A DNA stretch of 5,867 nucleotides, taken from the NCBI GenBank assembly GCA_945486175.1, contig CALYTA010000077.1, positions 1 to 5,867 on the forward strand, written 5' to 3'. Shown piece after piece: positions 1 to 5,849 of the stretch. The notes under the pieces were generated by a model. That model was not told the DNA's origin, ran no database searches, and saw only the letters and a list, made by a program, of their open reading frames with translations. Numbering within the stretch: position 1 is the stretch's first letter; every line of letters starts with the position of its first letter. The translations under genes were made by a program, and so were the position numbers. Source of the DNA: an uncultured Clostridia bacterium. GTDB lineage: Bacteria > Bacillota > Clostridia > Oscillospirales > Butyricicoccaceae.

Positions 1-790
1 CATGCTGCCGGATCTCTGTATCCTCCGGCGTGAGCTGCGCCAGCAACGCCAGCAGCTGTGCCTGTGACAGATTGGTCGTGCACTGCTCCAGCAGCTGGTC
101 CATCAACTGCGGATACTGTGCGCTTTCCAGATCACGCACTCTGCTCAACAGTCCCTGTAATACCTCGCGCTGGCGCGAGGTGCGCACATCGTCGTTATCC
201 AGATAACGGATGCGGCTGTATGCCACCGCCTGTTCCCCGTTCAGCAGGACATTTTTCCCGCTTTCCAGACCTTCGCCGCGTTTGCCCATATACTCCAGCT
301 CTCCGTCCGACAGATCAACCTCCACGCCGCCCAGCTGGTCAACGATATCTGCCATACCGGAGAAATTTACAGCGATATAGCTGTCTACATTCAGACCGAA
401 ATTTTCATTGATGGTTTGCAGCGCAAGCTCTCCGCCGCCATAGGCATATGCTGCATTCAGTTTGCATTTTCCATGCCCTTCGACATCAACGCGCGTATCG
501 CGCGCAATCGAGCACAGGCGGATGCGGTTGTTGTGGCTGTCGATGGATGCCAGCATGATTGCATCTGAGCGGCCGCTGTCACCCTCCGCTGTATCAATGC
601 CAAACAGCGCGACACAATCAAACGGATCGAGCTCTTCTGTTTCGCTGCCCGTCTGGTTGTCCACCATGTTTTTCATGGTATCATCCGACTGCACGCCGCC
701 GAAAAAGAAATGATATGCCCCGAACAGAATGCCCGCAAGTGCGGCAATCAGCAGGGCAATATAGAGGACAACGCCTTTCTTTCCGATCAT
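1..790 (-). CDS. LytR-CpsA-Psr (LCP) family cell-wall glycopolymer ligase, C-terminus cut by window edge
   Basis: My translation from the ATG at 790-788 stays open for 263 codons to the left edge, so the C-terminus is missing. LCP enzymes are membrane-anchored phosphotransferases that move lipid-linked glycopolymers (teichoic acid, capsule) onto peptidoglycan outside the cell. Seen here: a short basic N-terminus (KK at 4-5), one hydrophobic segment at about 6-30, a short linker, then the LCP core. Core motifs are FGID (63-66), RSDAIML (74-80), SIARDTRV (94-101, the family's SIPRDT motif with R97 and D98), KLNAAYAYGG (110-119), VNFSGMADIVDQLGGVEV (141-158), LNGEQAVAYSRIRY (183-196) and DVRTSRQRE (201-209, the usual RT.RQ motif). 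The start overlaps the galE stop by 4 bases (ATGA) and has GAGGA 6 bases upstream, so translation is probably coupled. An extra C-terminal domain cannot be excluded. Family call is sure; the polymer it handles is inferred from context. Confidence 0.93.
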   Translation of the reverse strand, partial: MIGKKGVVLYIALLIAALAGILFGAYHFFFGGVQSDDTMKNMVDNQTGSETEELDPFDCVALFGIDTAEGDSGRSDAIMLASIDSHNNRIRLCSIARDTRVDVEGHGKCKLNAAYAYGGGELALQTINENFGLNVDSYIAVNFSGMADIVDQLGGVEVDLSDGELEYMGKRGEGLESGKNVLLNGEQAVAYSRIRYLDNDDVRTSRQREVLQGLLSRVRDLESAQYPQLMDQLLEQCTTNLSQAQLLALLAQLTPEDTEIRQH

Positions 791-1806
791 TCCGCTTCCT
801 CACGCTGCCGGCAGATGAAGTTCCAGCTGTCACGGCACATATCCGCCAATGTTGCTTCCGCCGTAAAGCCGAGCACTTCCTTTGCCTTCTTTGTATCTGC
901 CCAGCATTCCGCGATATCACCCGGACGGCGCGGCGCAATGACATACGGCAGCTCATGTCCGCAGGCTTCGGAAAATGCATGGATCAGCTCGAGCACCGAG
1001 CTGCCATGGCCCGTGCCGAGGTTGATGACATCCGTGCCCGTGCGCCCGAAGGCATATTCCAGTGCAAGCACATGCCCGTGTGCCAGGTCACAGACATGGA
1101 TATAATCGCGCACGCCTGTGCCATCCGGCGTGTCATAATCGTCACCGAAGACATTGATGCGCGGCAGGTCGCCCGTCGCAACCTTTGCGACAAACGGCAT
1201 CAGATTGTTCGGAATACCATTCGGGTTTTCCCCGATCAGGCCGCTCGGATGCGCGCCGACCGGATTGAAATAGCGCAGCAGCAGCACGCTCATCTCCGGC
1301 TGTGCCGCCGCGATATCTGCCAGAATGCGCTCCTGTGCCACCTTGGTATAGCCATACGGATTGGTTGCCGAGGTCGGCATGCTCTCATCAAACGGCACGG
1401 GATTGGTTTCACCATATACCGTCGCGGACGACGAGAAGACAATAACCGGACAGCCTGCCTCCTGCATCGCGGTGAGCAGATTCAGCGTGCCGGACACGTT
1501 ATTGGTATAATAGCGCAGCGGCTGTGCCACTGATTCACCGACTGCCTTGAGACCGGCAAAATGAATGACGCCGTCGATGTGGTGTGCACGGAAAATGGCG
1601 CGCATCCCATCCGGATCAAGCAGATCGGTCTGATAAAAGTCCGGTGTTTTGCCGGTAATGCGCGCGATGCGGTCGACGACATCGCGCTTGGAATTGATTA
1701 AATTATCCGCGATGACCACCTGGTAGCCCGCTTCGAGCAGCTGTACACATACATGGCTGCCGATATAGCCGGTGCCGCCGGTGACCAGAATTGTTTTCAT
1801 TTTCAT
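787..1806 (-). CDS. galE: UDP-glucose 4-epimerase
   Basis: GalE is a cytoplasmic NAD-dependent extended SDR enzyme that interconverts UDP-glucose and UDP-galactose; some members also interconvert UDP-GlcNAc and UDP-GalNAc. The 339-residue length matches the family (E. coli 338). Visible motifs are the N-terminal NAD-binding GGTGYIGSH (10-18), HFAGLKAVGES (82-92), the catalytic serine region FSSSATVYG (124-132), catalytic YGYTK (Y151, K155), LRYFNPVGAHPSG (177-189), GTGVRDYIHVCDLA (229-242) and RRPGDIAECWAD (293-304). Cys301 aligns with E. coli Tyr299; Cys at this site is linked to acceptance of N-acetylated sugars. The gene starts directly after the upstream dehydratase stop and overlaps the LCP start by 4 bases, so it is the middle gene of an operon. 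ATG codons at residues 1 and 3 are both possible: GGAGGG is about 4-5 bases from the first and 10-11 from the second. Its role here is probably supplying Gal or GalNAc for surface polysaccharide, though the Leloir pathway is possible too. Confidence 0.97.
   Translation of the reverse strand: MKMKTILVTGGTGYIGSHVCVQLLEAGYQVVIADNLINSKRDVVDRIARITGKTPDFYQTDLLDPDGMRAIFRAHHIDGVIHFAGLKAVGESVAQPLRYYTNNVSGTLNLLTAMQEAGCPVIVFSSSATVYGETNPVPFDESMPTSATNPYGYTKVAQERILADIAAAQPEMSVLLLRYFNPVGAHPSGLIGENPNGIPNNLMPFVAKVATGDLPRINVFGDDYDTPDGTGVRDYIHVCDLAHGHVLALEYAFGRTGTDVINLGTGHGSSVLELIHAFSEACGHELPYVIAPRRPGDIAECWADTKKAKEVLGFTAEATLADMCRDSWNFICRQREEAE
797..801 (-). promoter_or_regulatory. Ribosome binding site of the LCP gene, inside galE
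   Basis: GAGGA on the minus strand lies within the last codons of galE, 6 bases before the LCP ATG. It supports the start at 790 and hence the ATGA stop/start overlap. Confidence 0.7.
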
Positions 1807-3744
1807 TTATCCCTCCGCCATTGCTGTCTGCTGCGTCCGCAGCTCCATTTGTTCGATTGCCTCGCGGTTGACTTCATCTGCGCTGTGATAGGTCTTCACG
1901 CATGCATGCAGCACACGGCGCACCTCCTCGGCACTGCCGGAATCTGCGGCCCGCTTCAGCTGCTCAAGCATATGACCCATCACATGCGGGGAAATTTCCT
2001 CCTGCCGCTCGATAAAGATTTTCTGGTTCTCCGTTTTGCTCAGTTCCTCACTCTTCATCAGCAGCTCTTCATACAGCTTTTCACCCGGGCGCAAACCGAT
2101 TTCCACAATATCAATATCGCTGTACGGAATATAACCGGACAGCCGGATGAGCTTTTCCGCGAGATCAAGAATTTTGACCGGCTCGCCCATGTCGAGCACA
2201 TAGACTTCGCCGCCATGTGCCATTGCGCCGGCTTCCAGCACCAGCTGGGCCGCTTCTGGTATGGTCATAAAATACCGGATGATGCGCTTGTCTGTAATCG
2301 TAACCGGGCCGCCCGCGGCAATCTGCCGCCGGAACAGCGGGACAACCGAGCCATTCGAACCCAGCACATTGCCGAAGCGCACTGCCGCAAATTCGGTGCG
2401 CGAGACACCCTTCCGGCTTTGCAGAAGCTGCTCACACATGCGCTTGGTTGCACCCATGACATTGGTCGGATTGACCGCCTTATCGGTTGAAATCAGTACG
2501 AATTTCTCCACGCTGAACGTTTCACAGGCGCAGATTGTGTTCCAGGTACCGAAGACATTGTTTTTGACCGCCTCAGTCGGGCTGTCCTCCATCAGCGGCA
2601 CATGCTTGTGTGCGGCGGCATGAAATACCACCTGGGGGCGGTGCTTGGAAAATACCTGATACAGCCGCCTGCGGTCACGCACCGAAGCGATTTCCACCCG
2701 GAGATCAAGTGCGTCGCCATACCGGCGCGCCAGCTCCTGCTGGACATCATACGCACCGTTTTCATAAATCTCCAGAATGACCAGCCGGCGAGGCTGGCAG
2801 CGTGCAATCTGCCGGCACAGCTCGGAACCGATGGAACCTCCGCCGCCTGTGACCATTACGGTTTTGCCCTGTAAAAATGCCTTTGTGCGCGCGGAATCCA
2901 ATTGTACCGGCGCGCGGCCGAGCAGGTCTTCAATGCGTACCTCGCGCATGGAAGTGCGCAGCGGAGAGGCATTGTTCGGATGCCCCAGCAGATCCAGCCG
3001 GTCAGGCAGGACACTGACATGGCAGCTGGTCTGGGTGCAGATGCCCAAAATTTCACGGCGGCGTTCTGCCGACACGGTCGGCATTGCCACTACCAGCTCG
3101 GATACCGGCAGATTGCCGATGCGCTCCGGCAGCGCGCTGATCGGGCCATAGACCGGCAGGCCGTGAATGCGTGTGCCGATTTTTTCCGGATCATCGTCAA
3201 AAAAGCAGTGCGGCAGATACCGACCCTCCGGGCTCCGCTGCATCTCGCGCAGCAGGGATATCCCCGCATCCCCTGCGCCGATGATACCGGTATATACGCC
3301 GCCCTTCGGCGTGTGCCGTGTGACGATTTCACGGTACCTGCGGTACAGCATGCGCACCGCCAGCATTGCCAGAAGCGAAAAAGCCGCTGCTGTGCATACA
3401 AACATGCGCGACAGGCGCTGTCCAAACACATGCATGGACAGCAGGTTGAGCAGTGTGCCGCCTGCCATACCGAGCAGCAAGGTCAGATATTCCCGTGTCT
3501 CCGCATAACGCCACAGTGTGTCATATGTGCGCATCAGCAGCTGGAACAGCAGGATGCACACACCCATCTGCACAAGGCCCGGCCAGAGATTGCTCCAGTC
3601 CGTTGAGCTCGTGCCGTTGGTATCCGGCGTCAGGCGGAAAATAATCATGCTGACTGCCAGCAAAATGCATAAGTCAAGCAGCAGTACCAGCTGCTGCCGC
3701 CACCGATGTCTTCCTTTTTTCTGTTTGTCCCCCATTGATTTCAT
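1807..3744 (-). CDS. Membrane-anchored nucleotide-sugar 4,6-dehydratase (CapD/PglF/FlaA1-type polysaccharide biosynthesis protein)
   Basis: The long-form family removes water from a UDP-sugar, typically UDP-GlcNAc, to give a UDP-4-keto-6-deoxy sugar, the first step to bacillosamine, FucNAc, QuiNAc and similar residues. The 645-residue length is normal for long forms. The N-terminus has about four membrane segments (roughly 19-36, 55-71, 87-107, 113-131). A Rossmann-like module follows (GIIGAGDAG, 153-161), then the SDR catalytic domain with VTGGGGSIGSELCRQI (298-313), HAAAHKHVPLME (375-386), NNVFGTWN (395-402), STDKAVNPTNVMGATKR (419-435), RFGNVLGSNGSVVPLF (456-471) and GLRPGEKLYEELL (550-562). 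The catalytic Thr-Asp-Lys triplet is T420, D421, K422. The SDR tyrosine is Met (M430xxxK434), as is normal for long PglF-type enzymes. It is the first gene of the operon; its stop abuts galE. The start is ATG 3744 or residue-4 ATG at 3735, since an AGGA at 3747-3750 lies 2 or 11 bases away; neither spacing is ideal. The product sugar cannot be read from this gene alone. Confidence 0.94.
   Translation of the reverse strand: MKSMGDKQKKGRHRWRQQLVLLLDLCILLAVSMIIFRLTPDTNGTSSTDWSNLWPGLVQMGVCILLFQLLMRTYDTLWRYAETREYLTLLLGMAGGTLLNLLSMHVFGQRLSRMFVCTAAAFSLLAMLAVRMLYRRYREIVTRHTPKGGVYTGIIGAGDAGISLLREMQRSPEGRYLPHCFFDDDPEKIGTRIHGLPVYGPISALPERIGNLPVSELVVAMPTVSAERRREILGICTQTSCHVSVLPDRLDLLGHPNNASPLRTSMREVRIEDLLGRAPVQLDSARTKAFLQGKTVMVTGGGGSIGSELCRQIARCQPRRLVILEIYENGAYDVQQELARRYGDALDLRVEIASVRDRRRLYQVFSKHRPQVVFHAAAHKHVPLMEDSPTEAVKNNVFGTWNTICACETFSVEKFVLISTDKAVNPTNVMGATKRMCEQLLQSRKGVSRTEFAAVRFGNVLGSNGSVVPLFRRQIAAGGPVTITDKRIIRYFMTIPEAAQLVLEAGAMAHGGEVYVLDMGEPVKILDLAEKLIRLSGYIPYSDIDIVEIGLRPGEKLYEELLMKSEELSKTENQKIFIERQEEISPHVMGHMLEQLKRAADSGSAEEVRRVLHACVKTYHSADEVNREAIEQMELRTQQTAMAEG
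1811..1816 (-). promoter_or_regulatory. Ribosome binding site of galE
   Basis: GGAGGG on the minus strand sits in the last codons of the dehydratase gene, followed by the sequence ATAA and then the first galE ATG. It overlaps the upstream coding sequence, which indicates translation within one polycistronic message. Confidence 0.8.
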
Positions 3745-3801
3745 TGTCCTGTCTCATCCCTCATTCTACCGCAAATTTGTATATCCAGACATTCTTCTAT
3801 C

Positions 3802-3830
3802 ATCTTAACCCGCTTTTCGCTTACTGTCAA
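3802..3830 (-). promoter_or_regulatory. Sigma-A-type promoter of the dehydratase-galE-LCP operon
   Basis: On the minus strand a perfect -35 TTGACA (3830-3825) is followed by a 17-base spacer and a -10 TAAGAT (3807-3802), one mismatch from TATAAT. Transcription would begin near 3795, giving a leader of about 50 bases before the ATG at 3744. No other minus-strand promoter is obvious between this and the LCP gene, so it probably drives all three genes. The -35 lies inside an inverted repeat (3823-3838). Confidence 0.8.
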
Positions 3831-3838
3831 TCGACAGT
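3823..3838. repeat. Inverted repeat covering the operon -35 box (possible operator)
   Basis: ACTGTC-AATC-GACAGT has perfect 6-base arms separated by 4 bases. The left arm and spacer contain the -35 box TTGACA of the minus-strand promoter. A dimeric repressor bound here would block RNA polymerase. No T-run follows on either strand at a terminator-like distance, so a DNA-binding site fits better than a terminator. The regulator is unknown. Confidence 0.45.
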
Positions 3839-3839
3839 T

Positions 3840-3854
3840 TTGTATAAATTACAA
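3840..3854. repeat. Short dyad TTGTA-N5-TACAA in the divergent intergenic region
   Basis: Five-base arms TTGTA (3840-3844) and TACAA (3850-3854) flank TAAAT. The dyad lies just upstream of the minus-strand -35 box and about 70-90 bases upstream of the phosphatase -10. It could be a second regulator site or merely AT-rich upstream sequence; arms this short can arise by chance. Confidence 0.25.
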
Positions 3855-3924
3855 GGTATCTCGTTTTTTTGGTAAGATTTCTGCAAAGATGCCATCGAAA
3901 AAAAGCCGCATCCCTGTTATTCTA

Positions 3925-3933
3925 TGGTATACT
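3925..3933 (+). promoter_or_regulatory. Extended -10 promoter of the phosphatase gene
   Basis: TGGTATACT matches an extended -10 (TGn plus TATACT at 3928-3933). No recognisable -35 lies 16-18 bases upstream, consistent with an extended -10 promoter that depends less on a -35. Transcription would begin near 3940, about 32 bases before the start codon. The TATATAT that follows is a weaker alternative. Confidence 0.55.
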
Positions 3934-3957
3934 ATATATGTTTTGTATCATTGAAAG

Positions 3958-3964
3958 AAGGGGG
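3958..3964 (+). promoter_or_regulatory. Ribosome binding site fixing the phosphatase start
   Basis: AAGGGGG ends 7 bases before the ATG at 3972. An in-frame upstream ATG at 3924 overlaps the promoter -10 region and would put this ribosome binding site inside the coding region, so 3972 is the start. Confidence 0.85.
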
Positions 3965-3971
3965 ATACTGC

Positions 3972-4715
3972 ATGATCGACCTGCACTGCCATATTCTTCC
4001 GGGCGTGGACGACGGCGCACAGACAGCAGAACAGGCGCTGGAAATGGCACGGCTCGCCGTGCGCGCGGGCGTAAAAACAATTGCCGCCACACCGCATACC
4101 AACATTGCCCGCATGTTTGAAAATTATGTCTCGGACGAGCTGGACGCGCGTTTTGCAGCACTGCGCGCGCTGCTGCAGCAGGAGCACATCCCGCTGGAAC
4201 TTGTCACAGGTGCAGAAATTTATTTTGACGGCGATGTCGCCGGCATGCTGCAGCGCGGCATGCTGCCGACGCTGGGCGGCACACGGTATCCGCTGGTGGA
4301 ATTTTCGTTCCATGACCGCCCATCCCGCGTACTGGATGGGCTCAAATCCCTGCTGGATGCAGGCTATACACCGATCATCGCCCATCCGGAACGCTACCGC
4401 TTCGTGCAGCGGGACCCCGGCGGGCTGCTGCCTGTCTTCGCGGACATGGGCTGCGTCCTGCAGGTCAACAAGGGCAGCCCGCTCGGACGATTCGGCGAGA
4501 ATGCCATGCGCGTATCCCGCTGGATGCTGGAAACCGGTCTGGTGCATCTGATTGCAAGCGATGCGCACAGCGAAACCGCACGCACGCCGTGGCTTGCGGA
4601 TATCCACGCATTCCTGCGCGATGTCTATGGCGATGGCTGCCCGGAGCTGTTGCTCGAGTATAATCCCATGCATATTCTTCGCGACGAGCCGGTGGAATCC
4701 GTGTTCGACCGATAA
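3972..4715 (+). CDS. CpsB/CapC/YwqE-type PHP-domain protein-tyrosine phosphatase
   Basis: This 247-residue protein is a metal-dependent phosphatase of the PHP superfamily. In Gram-positive capsule systems CpsB removes phosphate from the tyrosine kinase CpsD and so tunes polysaccharide chain length and output; it acts in the cytoplasm. Metal-binding motifs appear in the expected order: DLHCHILPGVDDG (3-15; H5, H7, D13/D14), AATPHT (38-43; H42), GAEIYFD (80-86; E82), IIAHPERYRF (135-144; H138), VNKGSPLG (165-172) and IASDAHS (194-200; D197, H199). The length fits the family (about 240-260). The start at 3972 is set by a good ribosome binding site and because the protein begins MIDLHCH as relatives do. 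It is a single-gene unit with its own promoter and terminator, divergent from the polysaccharide operon. No cognate kinase or Wzz-like adaptor is visible. A histidinol-phosphatase activity is a less likely alternative given the DLHCHILPGVDDG signature. Confidence 0.94.
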   Translation: MIDLHCHILPGVDDGAQTAEQALEMARLAVRAGVKTIAATPHTNIARMFENYVSDELDARFAALRALLQQEHIPLELVTGAEIYFDGDVAGMLQRGMLPTLGGTRYPLVEFSFHDRPSRVLDGLKSLLDAGYTPIIAHPERYRFVQRDPGGLLPVFADMGCVLQVNKGSPLGRFGENAMRVSRWMLETGLVHLIASDAHSETARTPWLADIHAFLRDVYGDGCPELLLEYNPMHILRDEPVESVFDR

Positions 4716-4745
4716 GCAGCTCTTCCTTTACCATCCGAACAGACC

Positions 4746-4775
4746 AAAGGCTCCCTCTGATAAGGGAGCCTTTTT
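4746..4775 (+). terminator. Intrinsic terminator of the phosphatase gene, possibly shared with tyrA
   Basis: A perfect 11-base stem, AAAGGCTCCCT (4746-4756) with AGGGAGCCTTT (4763-4773), closes a CTGATA loop and is followed on the plus strand by a T-rich tail (TTTTTATCTTTTT from 4771). It lies 30 bases after the phosphatase stop. On the minus strand only three Ts follow the GC-rich part, so it would be a weaker terminator for tyrA, whose stop is about 25 bases away. Confidence 0.92.
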
Positions 4776-4797
4776 ATCTTTTTCTGTAAAAAAACAA

Positions 4798-5637
4798 TCA
4801 GCCGAACTGTTCCTTGCGCAGCCTGCCTTCGCGCAGCAGCCTGAACAGCGTATCGGCATCCTCCTGATCGATTGCATCGCGGTATTCCACCAGATGCTGA
4901 ATCATTTCATCGATTTCCGCCACCAGCGGCTTCCTGTTCTCAATGAACAGCTCGGTCCACATGGTTTCATTCAGATAAGCCACACGCGTCAGGTCACGGT
5001 AGCTGCCGCCGGAATAGCCCTTGTGCTCCAGCTCGGACGGGCTTTTGATATAGGCACTTGAAATGATATGGCACAGCTGAGAGGTATATGCAATCATGCG
5101 GTCATGATGCTCCGGCGTCGTAATGACAAGCTGGCTGAAGCCGATTTCCGCAAACATATGCTTGACTTCATCTACAATTTCCGGTGTGGATGCATCCGTC
5201 GGCACGATCAGCATGCTCGCACCCTTGTACAGGTCCGCACTGGAGGCCTTATAGCCGGAAACCTCACGGCCTGCCATCGGATGCCCGCCGACATAATATA
5301 ACCCATGCTCCTGGCACAGAGCCGTCAGCCGTTCCACCAGATAGCCTTTGACACCACAATCATCTGTAATAATACAGCCCGGTTTGAAGCAGTCAATATG
5401 CTGCTCGACAAAGTCACAGGACACTTTTGGATACATGGACAGCAGGACAACATCCGCTTCCTTCAGGTTTTCCGCTGTACCGATGGCATCAATTACACCC
5501 TGATCCAGCGCCAGCTCTGCGGTACTCTGTGTGCGGTTAAAGCCAATCACTCTGGCATCCGTGTACTTTTTAAATGCACGGGCAAATGATCCGCCGATCA
5601 GTCCGAGACCGATGACGGCGATTGTTCTCTGTTTCAT
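4798..5637 (-). CDS. tyrA: Prephenate dehydrogenase (tyrosine biosynthesis)
   Basis: TyrA oxidatively decarboxylates prephenate to 4-hydroxyphenylpyruvate with NAD(P)+, the committed step to tyrosine, in the cytoplasm. The 279 residues show an N-terminal nucleotide-binding motif VIGLGLIGGSFARAF (8-22), LSMYP (66-70), TDDCGVKG (91-98), the catalytic-histidine motif VGGHPMAGREVSG (116-128; H119), TPEHHDRMIAYTSQLCHIIS (174-193) and GGSYRDLTRVA (210-220), followed by a helical C-terminal domain. The length covers the core enzyme only: there is no C-terminal ACT domain, such as B. subtilis TyrA carries, and no fused chorismate mutase, so feedback control must work another way or be absent. AAGGA 8 bases before the ATG supports the start. 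The gene converges on the phosphatase and has its own promoter, with no visible link to the polysaccharide genes. An arogenate dehydrogenase activity cannot be excluded. Confidence 0.94.
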   Translation of the reverse strand: MKQRTIAVIGLGLIGGSFARAFKKYTDARVIGFNRTQSTAELALDQGVIDAIGTAENLKEADVVLLSMYPKVSCDFVEQHIDCFKPGCIITDDCGVKGYLVERLTALCQEHGLYYVGGHPMAGREVSGYKASSADLYKGASMLIVPTDASTPEIVDEVKHMFAEIGFSQLVITTPEHHDRMIAYTSQLCHIISSAYIKSPSELEHKGYSGGSYRDLTRVAYLNETMWTELFIENRKPLVAEIDEMIQHLVEYRDAIDQEDADTLFRLLREGRLRKEQFG

Positions 5638-5645
5638 ATCATCGT

Positions 5646-5650
5646 TCCTT
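5646..5650 (-). promoter_or_regulatory. Ribosome binding site of tyrA
   Basis: AAGGA (AAAGGA with the preceding base) on the minus strand lies 8 bases before the ATG at 5637. An ATG two bases nearer is out of frame and meets a stop at once. Confidence 0.8.
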
Positions 5651-5671
5651 TGTCTGTTTTATCCTCATTTC

Positions 5672-5700
5672 ATTGTAGCAAGGGGAAAATGCAAAGTCAA
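5672..5700 (-). promoter_or_regulatory. Sigma-A-type promoter of tyrA
   Basis: On the minus strand the -35 TTGACT (5700-5695) is separated by exactly 17 bases from the -10 TACAAT (5677-5672). Each box has one mismatch to consensus. Transcription would begin near 5665, so the leader is only about 28 bases. This leaves no room for a T-box or other leader riboswitch for aromatic amino acids downstream of this promoter. Confidence 0.8.
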
Positions 5701-5849
5701 TGCCGCCGGGCACTTTCGCTGTTTAAAGCGCAAAAAAAACCAACTGATACGTTTGGAAGCGGTGTGTCCTCAGCAATTTTTGATATATATAGAAAAAAAG
5801 ACAGACCCGAAATGGCAATGTCATTAAGTTAAAATTTTTGCCGAACACG
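5701..5849. other. AT-rich intergenic region with no supportable gene
   Basis: The stretch has A/T runs (eight A at 5732-5739, GATATATATAGAAAAAAAG around 5782-5800) and no reading frame with both a plausible start signal and recognisable protein features. A weak minus-strand hairpin (CCAAAC/GTTGG around 5740-5756, followed by eight T) resembles a poor terminator but has only a 4-5-base stem. Confidence 0.5.

Noticed and set aside
559..1533. A 324-codon plus-strand open frame opposite galE and the LCP gene
   Set aside because: It lies antisense to two clearly recognisable genes, its translation is rich in Arg, Cys and His with no family motif, and it has no suitable ribosome binding site. It is a by-product of codon bias on the other strand.
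1753..2490. A 245-codon plus-strand open frame opposite the dehydratase
   Set aside because: It is antisense to conserved catalytic motifs of the dehydratase and has no recognisable domain; it is a shadow frame.
2902..3606. A 234-codon plus-strand open frame opposite the N-terminal half of the dehydratase
   Set aside because: Its composition is low in hydrophobic core patterning and rich in Gln, Arg and His; it mirrors membrane segments and Rossmann motifs of the real gene.
3821..3848. An alternative plus-strand promoter TTACTG-N16-TATAAA
   Set aside because: The -35 matches poorly and the spacer is 16 bases. The extended -10 at 3925-3933 is nearer the gene and better formed. It remains possible as a minor start.
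3924..3971. A longer N-terminus (16 extra residues) for the phosphatase
   Set aside because: The upstream ATG overlaps the -10 region and would bury the AAGGGGG ribosome binding site inside the gene; relatives start at MIDxHCH.
3948..4673. A 241-codon minus-strand open frame opposite the phosphatase
   Set aside because: The plus-strand frame carries every PHP metal motif and a good ribosome binding site. The minus frame shows none and overlaps the phosphatase promoter region.
4757..4800. A possible small RNA or attenuator between the phosphatase and tyrA
   Set aside because: The structure is fully explained as a simple intrinsic terminator between convergent genes.
5650..5832. A 60-codon plus-strand open frame right of tyrA
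   Set aside because: It overlaps the tyrA promoter, has no ribosome binding site of note and has a low-complexity Lys/Ser-rich translation.
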